The translations under genes and the position numbers were made by a program. From NCBI GenBank assembly GCA_033060915.1, contig CM065383.1, positions 14,420,001 to 14,484,000 of the forward strand: a stretch of 64,000 nucleotides of DNA, given 5' to 3'. A model generated the notes under the pieces. The model was not told the DNA's origin and made no database searches. It worked only from the letters and a program-made list of their open reading frames with translations. Shown one piece after another: positions 1 through 13,268 of this stretch. Positions within the stretch are counted from its first letter, which is position 1, and every line of letters begins with the position of its first letter. The stretch is from Euryodendron excelsum. Lineage: Eukaryota > Streptophyta > Magnoliopsida > Ericales > Pentaphylacaceae.

Positions 1-748
1 GTTTTGATATGCTCCCAATTCCATCTTTCATCTCCTTCAGCTCGCGTACAATGCTTTTGAAGGACATCTCTACTGAGCAAAACAATCAATCCTTTCTTTC
101 AAATGTTCAGCTGCAACCACATCAAAAAGGAAATATAAATGCAAAAAGAAGAAAAAAGTTTTTCCATTTCATTATCCAGTTTTTCTGAAAGTCAGTCTGC
201 TGTTGCAAGTGGCACTTCTGACTATTTTGATTTGAAGTAAATTCCAAAAAAAAAAATTCATGAAGATGTTTCAAAGAAATCAAGATGCAAATGAGACCTA
301 CTTGAAGAAATTTTAAGCACATTCACATAGTTGAACAAAGCAACATTGTGGCATTGAAACCAGATAAGTATTTTAGCATTTAACAAGACCATATATAACA
401 TTTCTCTGAACTTCCCACAAAAAGAAAACAGAGAATTTTCCAACTTTCACAGTCCTGCGTGACTTCTCTCGTCTATTTATCAAGCCATTTCTAACTTCTC
501 TAATCTATTGTTCAAAGGTGAGAGAGAAATCGATTGACGCCTAAAAAAAGGAACAGAATCAGCACAAATTACAGCAGGTAAAAGAACATAAAAAAAAAAA
601 ATTGAAGAAAATAAAAACTAAGCACCAGGAGAGAAAAAAAAATCAGATCCACAAAATTCAAATTCATTCACTTCTCTCAGGATAACACTACAATCTGATC
701 AACAATGAAAGGAAAAAGAAAAAACACGGGGAAATCACAACAAAAGCA
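1..748. other. AT-rich noncoding stretch
   Basis: No coding frame longer than about 66 codons looks real here. On the minus strand there are long pyrimidine tracts, and a good splice-acceptor-like site near 543 (pyrimidine run then TTTAG, read leftward). This would fit an intron in the leader of a gene transcribed leftward whose coding part lies outside the window. That is inference only. Confidence 0.3.
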
Positions 749-1066
749 CTAATTATAGAGGAGAGAAGAAGATGGCGGACCTGCACAATTTACAGTAACA
801 ACGACCCAATCGGTCCGAGATAGCTCCAGAAATCGGCGAGAGCTCTCTGGAATGCTCGGATCGGAGATGAAGGAGGTCAGATCAGAGAAACACGGCCAAA
901 ATCGAGAACACCGACCATGTTCTCCGACTTCGTCTATCTCAGAACCTGAGATCTCCTTCGCATCTCTCCTTCCCCTCCTTACATTTGCCGGCACCGCCAC
1001 CAACACCGCCGTCTTCCGCCACAGCCTGTCGACGGGAAAATGGGTCGCGAGGGGACAGGACCTCAC
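749..1066 (-). CDS. Possible 5' exon or leader ORF of a leftward gene
   Basis: An open frame of 105 codons lies in the only clearly GC-rich, CpG-rich patch of the left end (about 750-1200). I do not recognise the protein: it has no signal peptide, membrane span or family motif that I can name. The base composition, and the pyrimidine-rich DNA with an acceptor-like site further left, fit the promoter/leader of a gene read to the left. The frame may be no more than a chance ORF inside that leader. A short Met-Ala-Asp frame on the plus strand at 771 stops after eight codons and was not accepted. Confidence 0.25.
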   Translation of the reverse strand: MRSCPLATHFPVDRLWRKTAVLVAVPANVRRGRRDAKEISGSEIDEVGEHGRCSRFWPCFSDLTSFISDPSIPESSRRFLELSRTDWVVVTVNCAGPPSSSLLYN

Positions 1067-1200
1067 ACGGCTTCAATCAAGTGCTCCCCCACCCAGATTT
1101 TCACGCCCTCTCCCTTAAAAGCGGATTGGGACTCAATTTTATCCCCTCGATCCGGAAAATATTAATCTAATTTTCCGACACGGAGCGAGACTACGGTATG

Positions 1201-4200
1201 CTCATTCACACTGCAAAAAAGCCATCTCCTCCTCCTCAACGAGAAAATATTCAGTGCAAGTGTAACGGTTCATCATAACGTTACATCAACCATGATGTTC
1301 ACCATAATCTTACATCAACCATGATTGTGGGATAATAATCGGATATATACATACTTTGTTGAGCAATACTTGCATCAGCCAGGCCAATGGTAGGCTATGG
1401 TGAGGTGACATACATTAGTCAATGTCTGACCAGCTTATTGGTCTTTTTGCAATATACTTGTCAATATTTTATCGGCAATTGTATCGTTTTTGCCGTTAGT
1501 ACGATATGTACCGGTATCGGTACATCATCGAATATTGTTTTGAATTTATCACTATAAGTATTATATATTTATAAAAATATACATTTACTTACAAAAAAAA
1601 AAATAATAATATAAAGATGTTATCTAACCAAGTACATTTTTAAGAATATTTAAGCATATATTAATTGTCTAGTATATGTTTAACTCAAGTTATAATAGAA
1701 ATTAATCATCAAACATAAAAAAAATAAATTACTCAAAATCTGGTATCATGCGATAAATTCAGTAGTGGTTGGTATTGCCTAGTACGGTTTGGTATCGATT
1801 GGTATTTGCCAATATCTTGATTGGTACGGAATTCAACATTCTTTGTACCATGTTTTATGATAGGTACGATACATATTACTGTGCGATATAGTATTGATAA
1901 CAATGTTCAGTAATGTAGTCTCGAGGGGTAGCCAATGGAGACAAGGACGAGATGTAAATTCAGATGTTCTGAATTCAAAACTTAGCATCTTTTTGGGCTA
2001 GGTCATCCCTAGTCTTAGTGTGGATGATATATGTTTGATCAGATCGAAAAAGAATTAGTTGAGGTGTACATATATGAGCCCGGACACATTATAAAATACA
2101 AGCAAACCTGGTTTTACTAAGGTTTAACCAAAATTACTACATAGGGTGTCTCATATGTAAATATTTGGACTCATAAGTATAATCGGGCAAGCACATTATA
2201 AAATTAGAGTTTCTTTTCTTATTTACTTGGCAAAATTGGAATCTATAAACTTTTTTCAAAGTGCATTTTGCTATATGTGATTTTGGGAGAAAAAATGTCT
2301 GTAATTAAATGGTACAAAGTTTTCCATTATTCATGCTTATCAAATTATTTAATGTGACATTTATTCCCTTAAAAGTCTCCTCATTTGTAAAAAATTAATA
2401 TTATTAACATAATAAAATATCACATGCCACAATTTAGTAGAAATGAGTACTCAAAATCAGTATTACATGGCTCCATGACTTACTATCAGAGATGACAATT
2501 GAACCCGAAAATCTCGAACTCCACTTCACCATACCCCTTAATAGAAAGAGTTTAGAGTATGAATAAACAGTTTAGGGGAGCATATGGCAAAGGAAAGATA
2601 ATCTGATGCAAGTTTCAAATGAGATAGGGTTTAGGTCACCCCATCCCAAATACTCATATTGTATTTATTTATGCAAAATATCCTTATTATATTCTTATTC
2701 TTATATTTTAGACTATTTCTTTCTTAATTTTATATTATATTAGTGTTTGTATAATTTGCACTATGTTTATTATAGAAATTTATTTTTATTTTGACATTTT
2801 ATAAGAATTAAACTCGTTTCAATCAAAATTTTAATTAAGTTAAGTAGAATGGACAAGAGATAAGGAGATTCAATCTATCACAAGTTTGAAATGAGATATG
2901 GATAGAGTTTTTTTATTAACAACAAGATAAGATTTAACTTATTCCATACCTAACCCGCCGGATTGCTCTCTCCACTTACTACTACTTTTTTATTTTTTTT
3001 TATTGGTGATTTTGAGTTTGCTATCCAAATGCCTGAAGGAATGGTCGATTTCAGGAAGTAATACGTGGATAATAAGGGACCTCAAAGCCATACGACGAAT
3101 TTTCAATACCGCTATCGTATTGGAAGAGCTACGAACTTATCCATTATATATATATATATATATATTTTTATAATTATCTATTGTACTTTAATGAGCACAA
3201 ACTTACCTAGAAATTATACTAAACTAAATAATAATATAATAAGATATTTATCTCTTATGAATTCTCTAATATTAATATGAATAGCTTATTTTTTATCAGA
3301 TCGAATACCCGTGACCCACACCAAGCTCTACCCTCGGAGAGGAAAAGTTTTATTACGAGTTATGCTATATATGCACAAGAAATGTATGTAATATGTATGT
3401 TATGTTTGAATTTTAAATTTGTAAAAAAAAATAGATAAAATTATTAAAAAAAAGTAAAAAAAGTCAACTTCTTCTTTTTGTTGAGTTATGATAATTAGAA
3501 GGAAATAAATAGATATTTGTCACCCAAGACAAAAAAAAAAAAAACTACATCTCGTTTGGTTATCTATTTAGAAAACAGAATACGTATTTACAATATTTTT
3601 TTTCCCCTCAACAAATCTAAGACCCAGAGATATAGCATTAGGAGATCCAAACCTCACACATGCATAAATGGTTAGCATTAACCTTGCATTCTAACTATGA
3701 TTCAACTCTTCATCGAGCAGGACTTCAACCAAAGGTTAGCAGCCTCTGCTACATATATACAATACACCCAACATTTAAATTTGTCAGCCAAAGCAACTCT
3801 CATATCTGTACCAAGAAATGGAGGCCTAGCTAGTTAGCCAGCCATGCAGAAAACAGCAGCAATGAATGTGAGGTAGTAAATTTGAGGTAGTTGCACTCTA
3901 GAAACTAGCTAGAAGGATCGATTGTACCTCATTGTCCAGGCTTGGTATTGCTTAATTAGTTGCCTGGATCTGGATGTGGAACCCATCTCCAATCTTTCTG
4001 TAATGACTGGATCGATCTTCCCAAAGGAAAGAGTATGAGCTGGAATTTTGTCGACAATGGCCCCGACGATGTTGACCATACGGGCCTAGTCCAAATCGGT
4101 TGTCATCTTCGACAAGGATAAGGTTGGGGGAGGGAGGACTGGAGCCAACCCACGCATCAACAACTACGTACAGTGGCGGGCTCTGAAATTTTTTTTAAGT

Positions 4201-4370
4201 GGAGCGAAAATTTTTCTTAAGTAAAATGATCAATTTTAAAATAATATAATGAATATGATAATTTTTAAAATTTTATATATTAATATTAAATATTTTTTAT
4301 AAAAAAAGGTTCAAATAAAAGTAAATAACAAATTATAACAATCCTCTTCATTATTTTATATTTTGAAATC
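1201..4370. other. Noncoding, repeat-derived DNA
   Basis: No supported gene. Contents: two near copies of a 31-bp phrase around 1273 and 1304 (shared TTACATCAACCATGAT); a stretch at about 1480-1890 rich in repeated GGTATC/GGTAC words, typical of an old nonautonomous transposon; and a short AT microsatellite at about 3147-3165. The rest is AT-rich sequence in which I see nothing. Confidence 0.5.
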
Positions 4371-4382
4371 TTTGCAAAATAG

Positions 4383-4640
4383 TTGTATTGTCTACGTTTT
4401 GAATATGCCCATTTCGATGTATGATATCAAACAATCGTTCATCAACTTATCTTCTATGTAATTGTGTAATGGAATCTTAATAATCTTCAATGCAAAAAAA
4501 GATCTCTCAATCAATGCAATTGCAACCGATAAGATCAATGTCAACTTTACAAGTAAATTGACTAATGGGTAAATACTATCATTTTTTGTGTGAACTAATT
4601 TTTGAGTAAACTCACAATTCTTTATCACTTCTAAAAATTA
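4383..4640 (-). pseudogene. hAT-type transposase C-terminal fragment
   Basis: The minus-strand frame from about 4628 to 4392 reads YPLVNLLVKLTLILSVAIA, then LIERSFFALKIIK, then LMNDCLISYIE. This is the order seen in the C-terminal dimerisation domain of plant hAT transposases (canonical pattern: VATASVERxFSAMKxIK followed by MNDCLxxYIE). Only about 80 residues survive. The N-terminal zinc finger and catalytic region are not found nearby. The surrounding DNA (4170-4800) is AT-rich and full of A/T runs. I read it as a dead fragment of a transposon, not a domesticated gene. Confidence 0.6.
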
Positions 4641-5052
4641 ATCATTAGAACTTATATCTAGAATGCAAGTCTCAAATTAATTATTAAGTATCATAAGTTC
4701 AAGTAAAAAAAAATTATTAAGATAAAACTTAAGATAAAATATAAAATAGGTCGAGTTAAATTTTTTTTTTTTAATTTTAAGAAGGACAACCGCCTACCCT
4801 CAACTGGCTAGATTCGCCCCTGACTACTTATATAATATATATACATATACATACCATTTCCATTTTCTTGCAGCTGACAGTTGACAGGCCATTATGGCCA
4901 TTGCCCATGGCCAAACCATCTCGGCCAGAGAGAATTTTCAGAAACTCCATGCTTTTAGAACTCCATGCGGGACGTGTATACATAAAACCTTCTGTTAACT
5001 TATGTTTGGAAAATGAATAAACTTTGCACGTGACAAGTACATTATATTTTTT

Positions 5053-5302
5053 AAGGGCAAAAAAATATAAAATTCAGTTATTTTTTTATCTAAAGGCTTA
5101 TGTGTATTGCATGTGAGTCGAATACGGAGTTTCTATATGAAACTTAATTACATTATACATCATAGAATTTTAATTTAAGGGCAAAAAAATATATACTTCA
5201 CTTATTTTTTTATCTGAAGGCTCATGTGTATCGCACGTGAGTCGAATACGGAGTTTTTATATGAAACCTAATTACATAATATACATCATAGAATTTTAAT
5301 TT
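5053..5302. repeat. 124-bp tandem duplication
   Basis: Two adjacent copies start at 5053 and 5177, both with AAGGGCAAAAAAATATA. They share GTGAGTCGAATACGGAGTTT and end in ATACATCATAGAATTTTAAT or a close variant. Copies differ by a handful of substitutions and a short indel, so the duplication is not recent. No reading frame is involved. Confidence 0.85.
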
Positions 5303-5707
5303 TCTTTAATAGAAGATAAACAATGCACGCACACAAGGAGAGAAACCTACACCCGAGCAGGAGATAGACTGATACAGTCATGATTGTGGAGCCATTTAAG
5401 AGGAATTTATAATAGATTATCAAGGAATGTGTAAGATTTTACACATTTATCTTTAAAAAATGCCATGTACTTGTCTTATGTGATTATTCTATCTATTTCT
5501 ACAAAATATTAACATTGTAATAAATTAAAAGGTGTTAGGGTTTACTTCTTACAAATAAAAATAAAGATTCTAAACTGGAATTTAACCTATGTACTTGTGT
5601 TTAGTCGTGCTTATATTCCAATACAAAGCCCATGTATTGATAATCTGGAGCAAATAAAAGTAAGAACAGAATGGGTTGTGAACTAGTCAAACCACGGATA
5701 ATGCTGG

Positions 5708-5731
5708 CTAGCCTAGCCTAGCCTAGCCTAG
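5708..5731. repeat. (TAGCC)n microsatellite
   Basis: About five uninterrupted pentamer units (CTAGC CTAGC CTAGC and so on) are visible. Confidence 0.9.
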
Positions 5732-6284
5732 TTAATTTCAACTGGTTTTGGCCTCATTTCGAACAGCTGTGGATGTGTGTATATATATATGTTTGAAAAA
5801 GGAGTAGGTGCATGCAATCTCTCATTTATCAACATTGTTGTGGTACTATGCCAATGCAAGTGTACATCCACTAGAATAAATCAGTATTTTGGCACAAAGC
5901 TTGTGTCCTAATATTGTTAGAAACCATTCTATTTCTGAAGTAATAGTTTACAAAGCAAATCCCTTTTTTTATGTCTTGTCATCTCTGTTTTGTCTAATAT
6001 TGTTCTTTGTTGTTTGCTTGTTCTTTGTTTGATGATGGAGCTTCATTGCAACCTCTGTATGTGTGTGTACATTGTGCTTGTGTCTAACTTGGTTTGGTGG
6101 CTCTTGTTAGACCTTACCTTAAAAAGGAATGGTCAGACTCAGCAACATTTAAAGGTTTCAGCCCCATGCCACCTCATCTTACTTTTCATTTACTTTATTT
6201 TTCCTCAAGACAAACAACAAGAATCAAACCCTAAGCCCATCATCTCTTAGTTTTGTTTATTATTGTGCTAAAACTACTATACTG

Positions 6285-6318
6285 TGTATATATATGTATA
6301 TGTATATGTATATGTATA
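6285..6318. repeat. (TATATG)n microsatellite
   Basis: TA-rich run turning into regular TATATG hexamers. Confidence 0.9.
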
Positions 6319-8089
6319 AAGGAATTGCTCATGCCATGGAATGCTTAGCAATTTGAGGGTTTTTGTGGTGAGGAGATGGAGAATAAAATAATATATTACC
6401 TTTTTTTGTTGGGTTGGTCAGATTTAATATATCATCTTCTGCATGCAGAATACTTTTTTGCGCTTGTTGGCCGGGGTGGATGCCCAAATTGGGCGGTCAT
6501 ACTATTTACTATCTAGACCTACAAATGGCCCCAATAGGCCTGCCCGGCAAATAATAATTTGCATTTTTTATATGAGTAATGTCATACAAGGAGAAAACTC
6601 ATACAAAATTTTTATATAGAATGATGTGTATAAATAAAAGCCTCTCACGTCAAAATAAAACACCCACCATAGTAGTTTTTAATTATAAAATTACGATTGT
6701 CACATCATTCTAGTGCAAGATTAAAGTTTCTCTACAAAAATTATAGAAGATTAGCATTTTTCTTTTTACAATATCAGCCTAAGAAAGGGAAGAACCCCAC
6801 TGGAAAACAATGCCCATGGTCAAATATAAGACTTAATTGAATGCACTGCAGGACCAAGTTCATTATTTTCCTGTGACTTTCCTTTAATTTTCTCGGACGC
6901 CAAAGCAAACAAGTGAAATAATGATGGGGGACTAATTGAAAGTCAATTCCTAATTAAAATTGAATGAGGCTATAGCCGCTATACCACTTTGAATAATGTT
7001 TATGGATACTGGCATTTGGGCTTGAAATGGTGGAGCTGACCCTCCACCACATTAAAATGTTTCATTTAAGTTTAAGCTACGACGGGGCCCTATTCTAGTC
7101 ATGCATGGCCCAATTAAGTCTAAACTACAGTGGCCTATTACCCCTTCGCCCAAGGTTTTGTTTTTGTTCAAAGGCATTACGCCATGCACCCAATCGTTTC
7201 AAGCCCAACATAGATTTTACATTTTCATTTTTAATTATTGGTTACAGCTGAGGCGGACCTTGGCCACGGCCCAAGGTTACACTACTGCTAGTTTGCGTTG
7301 TGATTCACGCGAGTTTATACTTCAAATTATATTTGTCAATCCAATATCGATACCATTTTTGTTATTAATACAGTTTATACCAGTACTCGGAGTATATCGT
7401 TTCAAATTGACCCTTATAAACATTATATATACAGAAGAATATCTGGTGCATAGAAACAAAACAAAATAGCCAAAAAAATGACTGAAAAATGCCAAGAAGT
7501 TAACCAAAATGAGACATCACTATTCTTGATCCGTTTTTACTACGAAATGGTAGATGTTGTTCGCGTACATAACGGCATTACTAAGCATGGCTCAAACATA
7601 AAAAAATTAGTGTGAAAATAATCTTCCCGCACTTGAAAGCAGTGACATGTTGGATCTTAAATTTCATAAATAATAAAGCAAAATTTAATATTTTTTATAA
7701 TTCATATTTATTTTTTTCTTCAATTTTCTAACCCAACCAAGTAAAAGAAAAAATATCTTCTTTTACTTCTTGTTATATATGTGTTACCCGACAGAAAACT
7801 TGTGCATTGATCTTCCTTTCCTTTTCTTTGTTTATTTTTTTTTTTTTGTGGATTCCATAGTTCACTTTCTTGAAGTCCTATAGGTTTCAAAATTGAAATA
7901 CATGTGTATATTTAGAGGAGAGAGTAGAAGTATAAGAAAGAAAAGAAAATAGGAAAAAGAATATCCGAATTTGTACGAGGCATAAATAACATAGCGATAT
8001 GCATACATGCGGTAGTCAATCGAAGGAGTGTTGTGGGCTCCGTTTGTTGCAAATTTCGCGGATTCGGAAACACCAATTTTTCTCAGAAA

Positions 8090-11000
8090 ATGGCGAGAGT
8101 CTCCATGAAGTGGTCTATCCCTACCATTAATTCCTCACCTTCAGACCTTCGGCGAGTCAACCGGTGAGTTCGGACTGTCCGCATTCTCTCTCTCGCGATC
8201 CATTTTTTAGCAGCTGTTCAGTTGAGTAATTTTGATTCATAAGCATATCAAATTATCTTGATCTAGATTTACTGGTTCTTATTACGAGACCTCCTCGATT
8301 CCTTCGTTCGAATATTTTGCAGACACTCAGTTATGGCTTTTGCGAGTTCGAAGAAAGAGACTTCTAGTCTCGGAGTGCGAGTTACAGAAGGAGAAGGAAA
8401 TTTACCCAAGGTCGTGCTCACTTCTCCTCATGGCAGGTATGAATTTCTTGGCTGAATTATAAAATCCACAACATTAAATGAGATTCTGTTCCGTGGTATC
8501 AATTTCTCATCGTTGTAATGGAGAGTGCTAGTTTTGTATTTGTCTCTTCCAGCTTCTTAAATGACATTCTCTTGAAACTGATGATGTTTGATGTGTTAAG
8601 CAACGCATAGAAGTTCCTAAATTCGTCTTACTTTAATTTTTTCTTCTTTTGGATGGACTAGACATAGGCACAAAGTAGTAAAATCAGCCTGGGAATCACT
8701 TGGTTGAGAGCTTGCTGGTTTGATCACACTTGACTTTCTATTCTCAATATCCGTTTTGAAAAATGGTGTAGTATGTGGTGGTTTGTACACACCTTCAAAT
8801 TTCTTGGACGATATGTTATAAACATGGGTGGTAATTTCACTTCTTAATCTTCTAGGACTTTGTGGATAGAATTTCTTCTAGAGAGTAAGCTTCTTTCTTC
8901 GTTCTTCTTATATATGTATATTTATTCTGTTTTTTGTTTCGCCGGGGGGGGGTTGTTTGGCGGCATGAAACAAAAGAAGAATCCTCTTAAGTAAGGGTCC
9001 CAATCACCCGATGCGACTGATGGCACGGGCCATTGTTAAGTCTTGATTCCAGAAGTTAGATTTATGAGAAATAAATTCACTGGTGTCCCTATATGTACTT
9101 CAACACCATGTGGATGTTCATTCATCCTTAAATCTCAAGTAGCAAATCTACTTGCTAGCTCTAATTGTAGCATTGTGTTTTGGGGTGGTGGACATTTGGT
9201 TACCTGGGCTATAATGTAAGGTTACCATGAGGTCCTTAAACCGTTTAGGCAAGAAAACCACCGAGAATGACTTCCATCTCTGTGACTTGTCAGGCCAACT
9301 TGTTCCTGGATTATGGTCTGACTTTCTATAGTTGTTATTGTTATTGCTTTTGTGCTTTCATTAGGTGGTGAGGTTTAAACTCTGTTCTTAATTTGTCAAT
9401 GAACCCAGGATTGCTAACATGTGCTAATTCTCACAATCTACAATATTAGGCATGGAATCCGTGTAATCCTGTCTTTTATTTTAAAAATACAAGCCATAGT
9501 CTAATTCTGGTTCTTGGTTGCAGTGAGGCGGAATTATATTTATTTGGAGGTTGCGTCACCTCTTGGAAAGTTTCCAACAAGGATCTTCTTTTTGTTCGGC
9601 CAGATGCTGTATTCAATGGGCAGAAACCAATCAGGTTGTTTCCTGCCACTCTCACAGCCAAAAATTAATATTACTACCTCTCATACTAATTTGCTCCAAT
9701 TTTGGAATTGGTTTCAGCAATACATTGAGATTACTGTTATGTCGTTGCTGTTAATTATAATAGCGGAAGTTTTTCCTGTTCTTTGCATTCAAAATTATAG
9801 ACCCTACAACCTTAATTTGGTGGGGTCATAATGCAAAGAAGAATTTATATATCTAGCTGCTACTACCCTTAGAATCTGGAATTCCTTTTTCTTTAATATA
9901 GAGCATGTACTTTGAGTCCTGTTATTAGATAAAGAGTTGAAATTTGTTTTCTATACTGACTATGTCTCTACTGGGACAGTGGAGGTGCTCCACATTGTTT
10001 CCCACAGTTTGGACCTGGCCCAATGCAGCAGGTATGGCTCTCTATCGTTCCTTGGACAACCACCAGAGGACTCCTGTTGCTTTTCATTTCCACACTTTTG
10101 ATTTCGTCATTTTATCTTGATTATGTTAAACAATTGAGGAAGAAATCTTAGATAAGCCTAGTCGTGGTAACGCCACACTACTCCATCTGCCGTTGTGAAT
10201 ATTATCAAACAGAAATCGTGCTTTTGGTGAGTGAAACTTGGGTATGATGGGTCTACCACATGGATCCTTCACTATCATCTTAACGGTAGGCCTTGTAGCT
10301 TATCGATGGTGAAATACCAGAGTAGTCTTCCCTTTCTAGTTCGCAGTGAGGCATACAAGAATTAATTGATGTTACTAGTATATCTTCCTGTTTCAAATTG
10401 ATTTTGAGCTTTGGAAATGCTTATGTGTTTTACAGCATGGATTCGCAAGGAATATGAATTGGTCAATTGTTGATTCTGAAGATGTGGAAGGAAATCCTGT
10501 TGTTACTCTAGAACTAAAGGATGGCCCTTACAGTCGTTCCATGTGGGATTTCAGCTTTCAAGCTATGTACAAGGTCAATCTATAGTTTTCCCTATATCCA
10601 GAAACAATGTTCCACAAAGAGAGGCTGATGATTTGTCATCTGACCTGTAACACCCACAAGTTGATACAGTTTTATGAATCTTTGTTTTAAGAACTCTTTG
10701 ACAAATGTCTAGGTGACTCGAATGTTTGGTGCCACCATATTTTTGTAGTTTAGATATCCTCATGGTGCATTCCATTGAGTCATGTAGGAATTATTGTTTT
10801 CATTTCTTTCATTTGTTTGCAGGTCATTCTTGATGCAAAGAGCCTTTCAACGGAACTCGTGATTACAAATACTGATAACAAGCCTTTTTCATTTAATACT
10901 GCCTTGCATACATACTTTCGTGTAAGTATCTTCATTCCATGCTTGGAAGATCCAAGTACCAACTTTGTTGTAACAAAATTTAGATTTTCAATTTCCGAAC

Positions 11001-12639
11001 TAAGGTTGTAGATGCAGAACTTGTGATATTCCAACAAATCCAAGAATTAGGAATAATTCACCGAATGAAATAATTCATGAATGAGGAAGGGATACCTACT
11101 CAAGAATGGATGTAGAAAGTAATGAATGCTATAGACGACAAAGATATATAGATCTCAACAGATCATGTGTGGCAATCATAGGATGCAGCAAATAATCCGG
11201 AGCTTATCCCCTGTATTCATTTTTTACCCAATTTAATCCAGTTACATGTGCTTAGAAACTCCTGGAGAATTTTATTGGCATGGTTTTGCTTCTATCATGC
11301 AGGCTTCTGTAACAGGAACGTCAGTGAGTGGTTTGAAAGGTTGCAAAACACTGAACAAAGATCCAGATCCTAAAAATCCAGTGGAGAGTGTGGAGGACAG
11401 GTTTGTGTCAAAATCATACTACTCTTATCAGGGAAATGTTAGGCTCTTTGACCATGAAACTTGATTATTAGAGGATTTAGTTTCAAGATTAACTATTCAA
11501 TGTGGAACCTATAACATTGTGTTTGTCGGTTGGATTTGGATGCAATGATACCCTGACACATTGTACTGTATAGTAAGAGAGTAAATGCATGCTGTTACAC
11601 TAGTTTTTGTGTTATCACTGAACGTTGGTAAAATTATAAAATTACCCGTTCACAGAATTATTGTCTTGGCTACCTTATGGATCAACTACATCCTTCTAAT
11701 TCTGCATATAACGTTATCTTTTTCAAGATCTTTAAGTTTCTACGTGAATATCTTTAAGTTTCTAGATCTTTAAGCACTAGATTTTCTGCAATTTCCTAGC
11801 TGATTCTATTTATAGAGAAGAAATTAATGTTTGGCTTACATTATATAATGAACACGATGCACCGAAGAACAGAAAATGCCAGAATCCTATACACAATACA
11901 ACCCATAATACTCAAATACTGGATCCAACCAGCATAATCCAAAATGGAGAATTAGATAAATCCATTTTAAGTTTTTGCTGGAACTGAATTATTGGAAAAT
12001 AAAGTTTTGTGGCAAACTCTTATTGCATCTTGTGACAGATACTGTCCTTTCTTCTAACGGTTGATTTTCACAACTCAGGGAAGTGGTCACTTTTCCTGGA
12101 TTTGTAGATTGCATTTACCTTGAAGCCCCTAATGAGCTACTGCTTGATAATGGTTTGGGAGATAAGATATCTATCCAGAATACAAAGTAAGTAATTGGGA
12201 GACCCTATGCAATGTTTCTCCTTTTGTATTGAGCAACATTTCTGCATTGTCTTATTTGGCTTTGTATCCTTGTTGGTCATGCAGTTGGACAGATGCTGTT
12301 CTATGGAACCCATATCTGACAATGGAAGCATGCTACAAAGATTTTGTTTGTGTTGAAAATGCTAAGGTATTAGGAGTACTCAATAAATAGACTTGCTTGT
12401 TGAGATCGCTCTGAAAAAACCATTTCACAAGGCTTTCGAATTATCTTCTCTTCCACCTAGTCTAGTGGTCATTTTTCTGATTGAGCAGTTTTCAGATGCT
12501 CTTCCTCATGCATCAGACTTTGTCTACAAATTCATTCTAAATTTTGATTATGTTTTCGATATGATGACCTCAGATCGGAAAAGTCCAGCTCGAGCCTGCA
12601 CAGTCTTGGACTGCTACCCAACGTCTAAGCGTTGGCTGA
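8090..12639 (+). CDS. Glucose-6-phosphate 1-epimerase (aldose 1-epimerase-like)
   Basis: Interconverts alpha and beta anomers of glucose-6-phosphate; the plant member is thought to act in the plastid. Ten exons join in frame to 313 residues: 8090-8163, 8323-8436, 9524-9634, 9980-10031, 10436-10573, 10823-10921, 11303-11400, 12079-12186, 12285-12366, 12574-12639, all with GT..AG introns. Visible family motifs, in order: FGGCVTSWKV in exon 3, GGAPHCFPQFGPGP (101-114) followed by HGFARNMNW (118-126), ALHTYFR with the likely catalytic His192, WNPYLTMEACY, and DFVCVEN with the likely catalytic Glu289. The end, QSWTATQRLSV, is also typical. Exons 1-2 encode a Ser/Arg-rich stretch suitable for a transit peptide. 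The first ATG in the leader is used as start; a second at codon 6 is possible. Length matches the family (about 300). No defects seen. Confidence 0.92.
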
Positions 12640-12895
12640 AGCGTAGCTGAGCATGGTTTTCCAAGCTTGTAGAGAAATTTTCCTTGTTTCTTCGTCTTTC
12701 CTTCTCTTTTTGGACTCCCGTTTGAAGAGTTGGTACAAAACCAAGTATACTTGCCGATGCTAATGCTAATAATTTTTCTTTTTTCTTTTTTGGTTAATGC
12801 TAATAATGTTAATATGTCATCTCAATGTGTCTCTGACAGAGATTATCATTTTTAATCATCCATCAGGTATTCCCTCATTTTAGTTTGTTGTACAA

Positions 12896-12961
<66 letters not shown>

Positions 12962-13268
12962 GTGCGCTCACACATGCACACACAGACACCGATGAAGATC
13001 CAGGTACCCCAACAATACGAGTCCCATAAAAATGCGTACGTAGTATAAAAAAAAAACATTCAAGAATTTTTCAAATAGCCCTCAAATATGCATCTCAATT
13101 GAAATGAGAGAGATGCGTTTAAAAAATCAGCAGCAGTCAATGCAGTACAGAGCCTTGAGCTCAGAGAAGCTCATAACGAAGGAATTCACAGACTCAGACC
13201 CCTCTCAACAATGGCAACCAAATTACAGAATGATCTTCTAAACTATGCCATTTTTGAAAAATTCATTT
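12640..13268. other. Intergenic region between convergent genes
   Basis: Contains the 3' ends of the rightward epimerase gene and the leftward syntaxin gene, so it should hold both 3' UTRs and polyadenylation sites. A 62-bp CT microsatellite separates them. No gene seen. Confidence 0.6.
12899..12960. repeat. (CT)31 microsatellite
   Basis: Perfect, uninterrupted dinucleotide run of 62 bases between two convergent genes. It is long enough to be highly polymorphic. Confidence 0.98.

Larger units (their letters stand above)
4800..8089. other. Intergenic DNA upstream of the epimerase gene
   Basis: No supported gene. The ORFs at 5990-6250 and 7101-7469 lack family similarity and codon structure. 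The stretch holds a 124-bp tandem duplication, a TAGCC pentamer run and a TATATG hexamer run (listed separately). The last 150 bases before 8090 become more GC-rich and probably hold the promoter and leader of the downstream gene; I cannot place a transcription start. Confidence 0.5.

Noticed and set aside
7101..7507. 122-codon plus ORF and 61-codon minus ORF
   Set aside because: No motif, AT-rich chance frames in intergenic DNA; composition and lack of splice context give no support.
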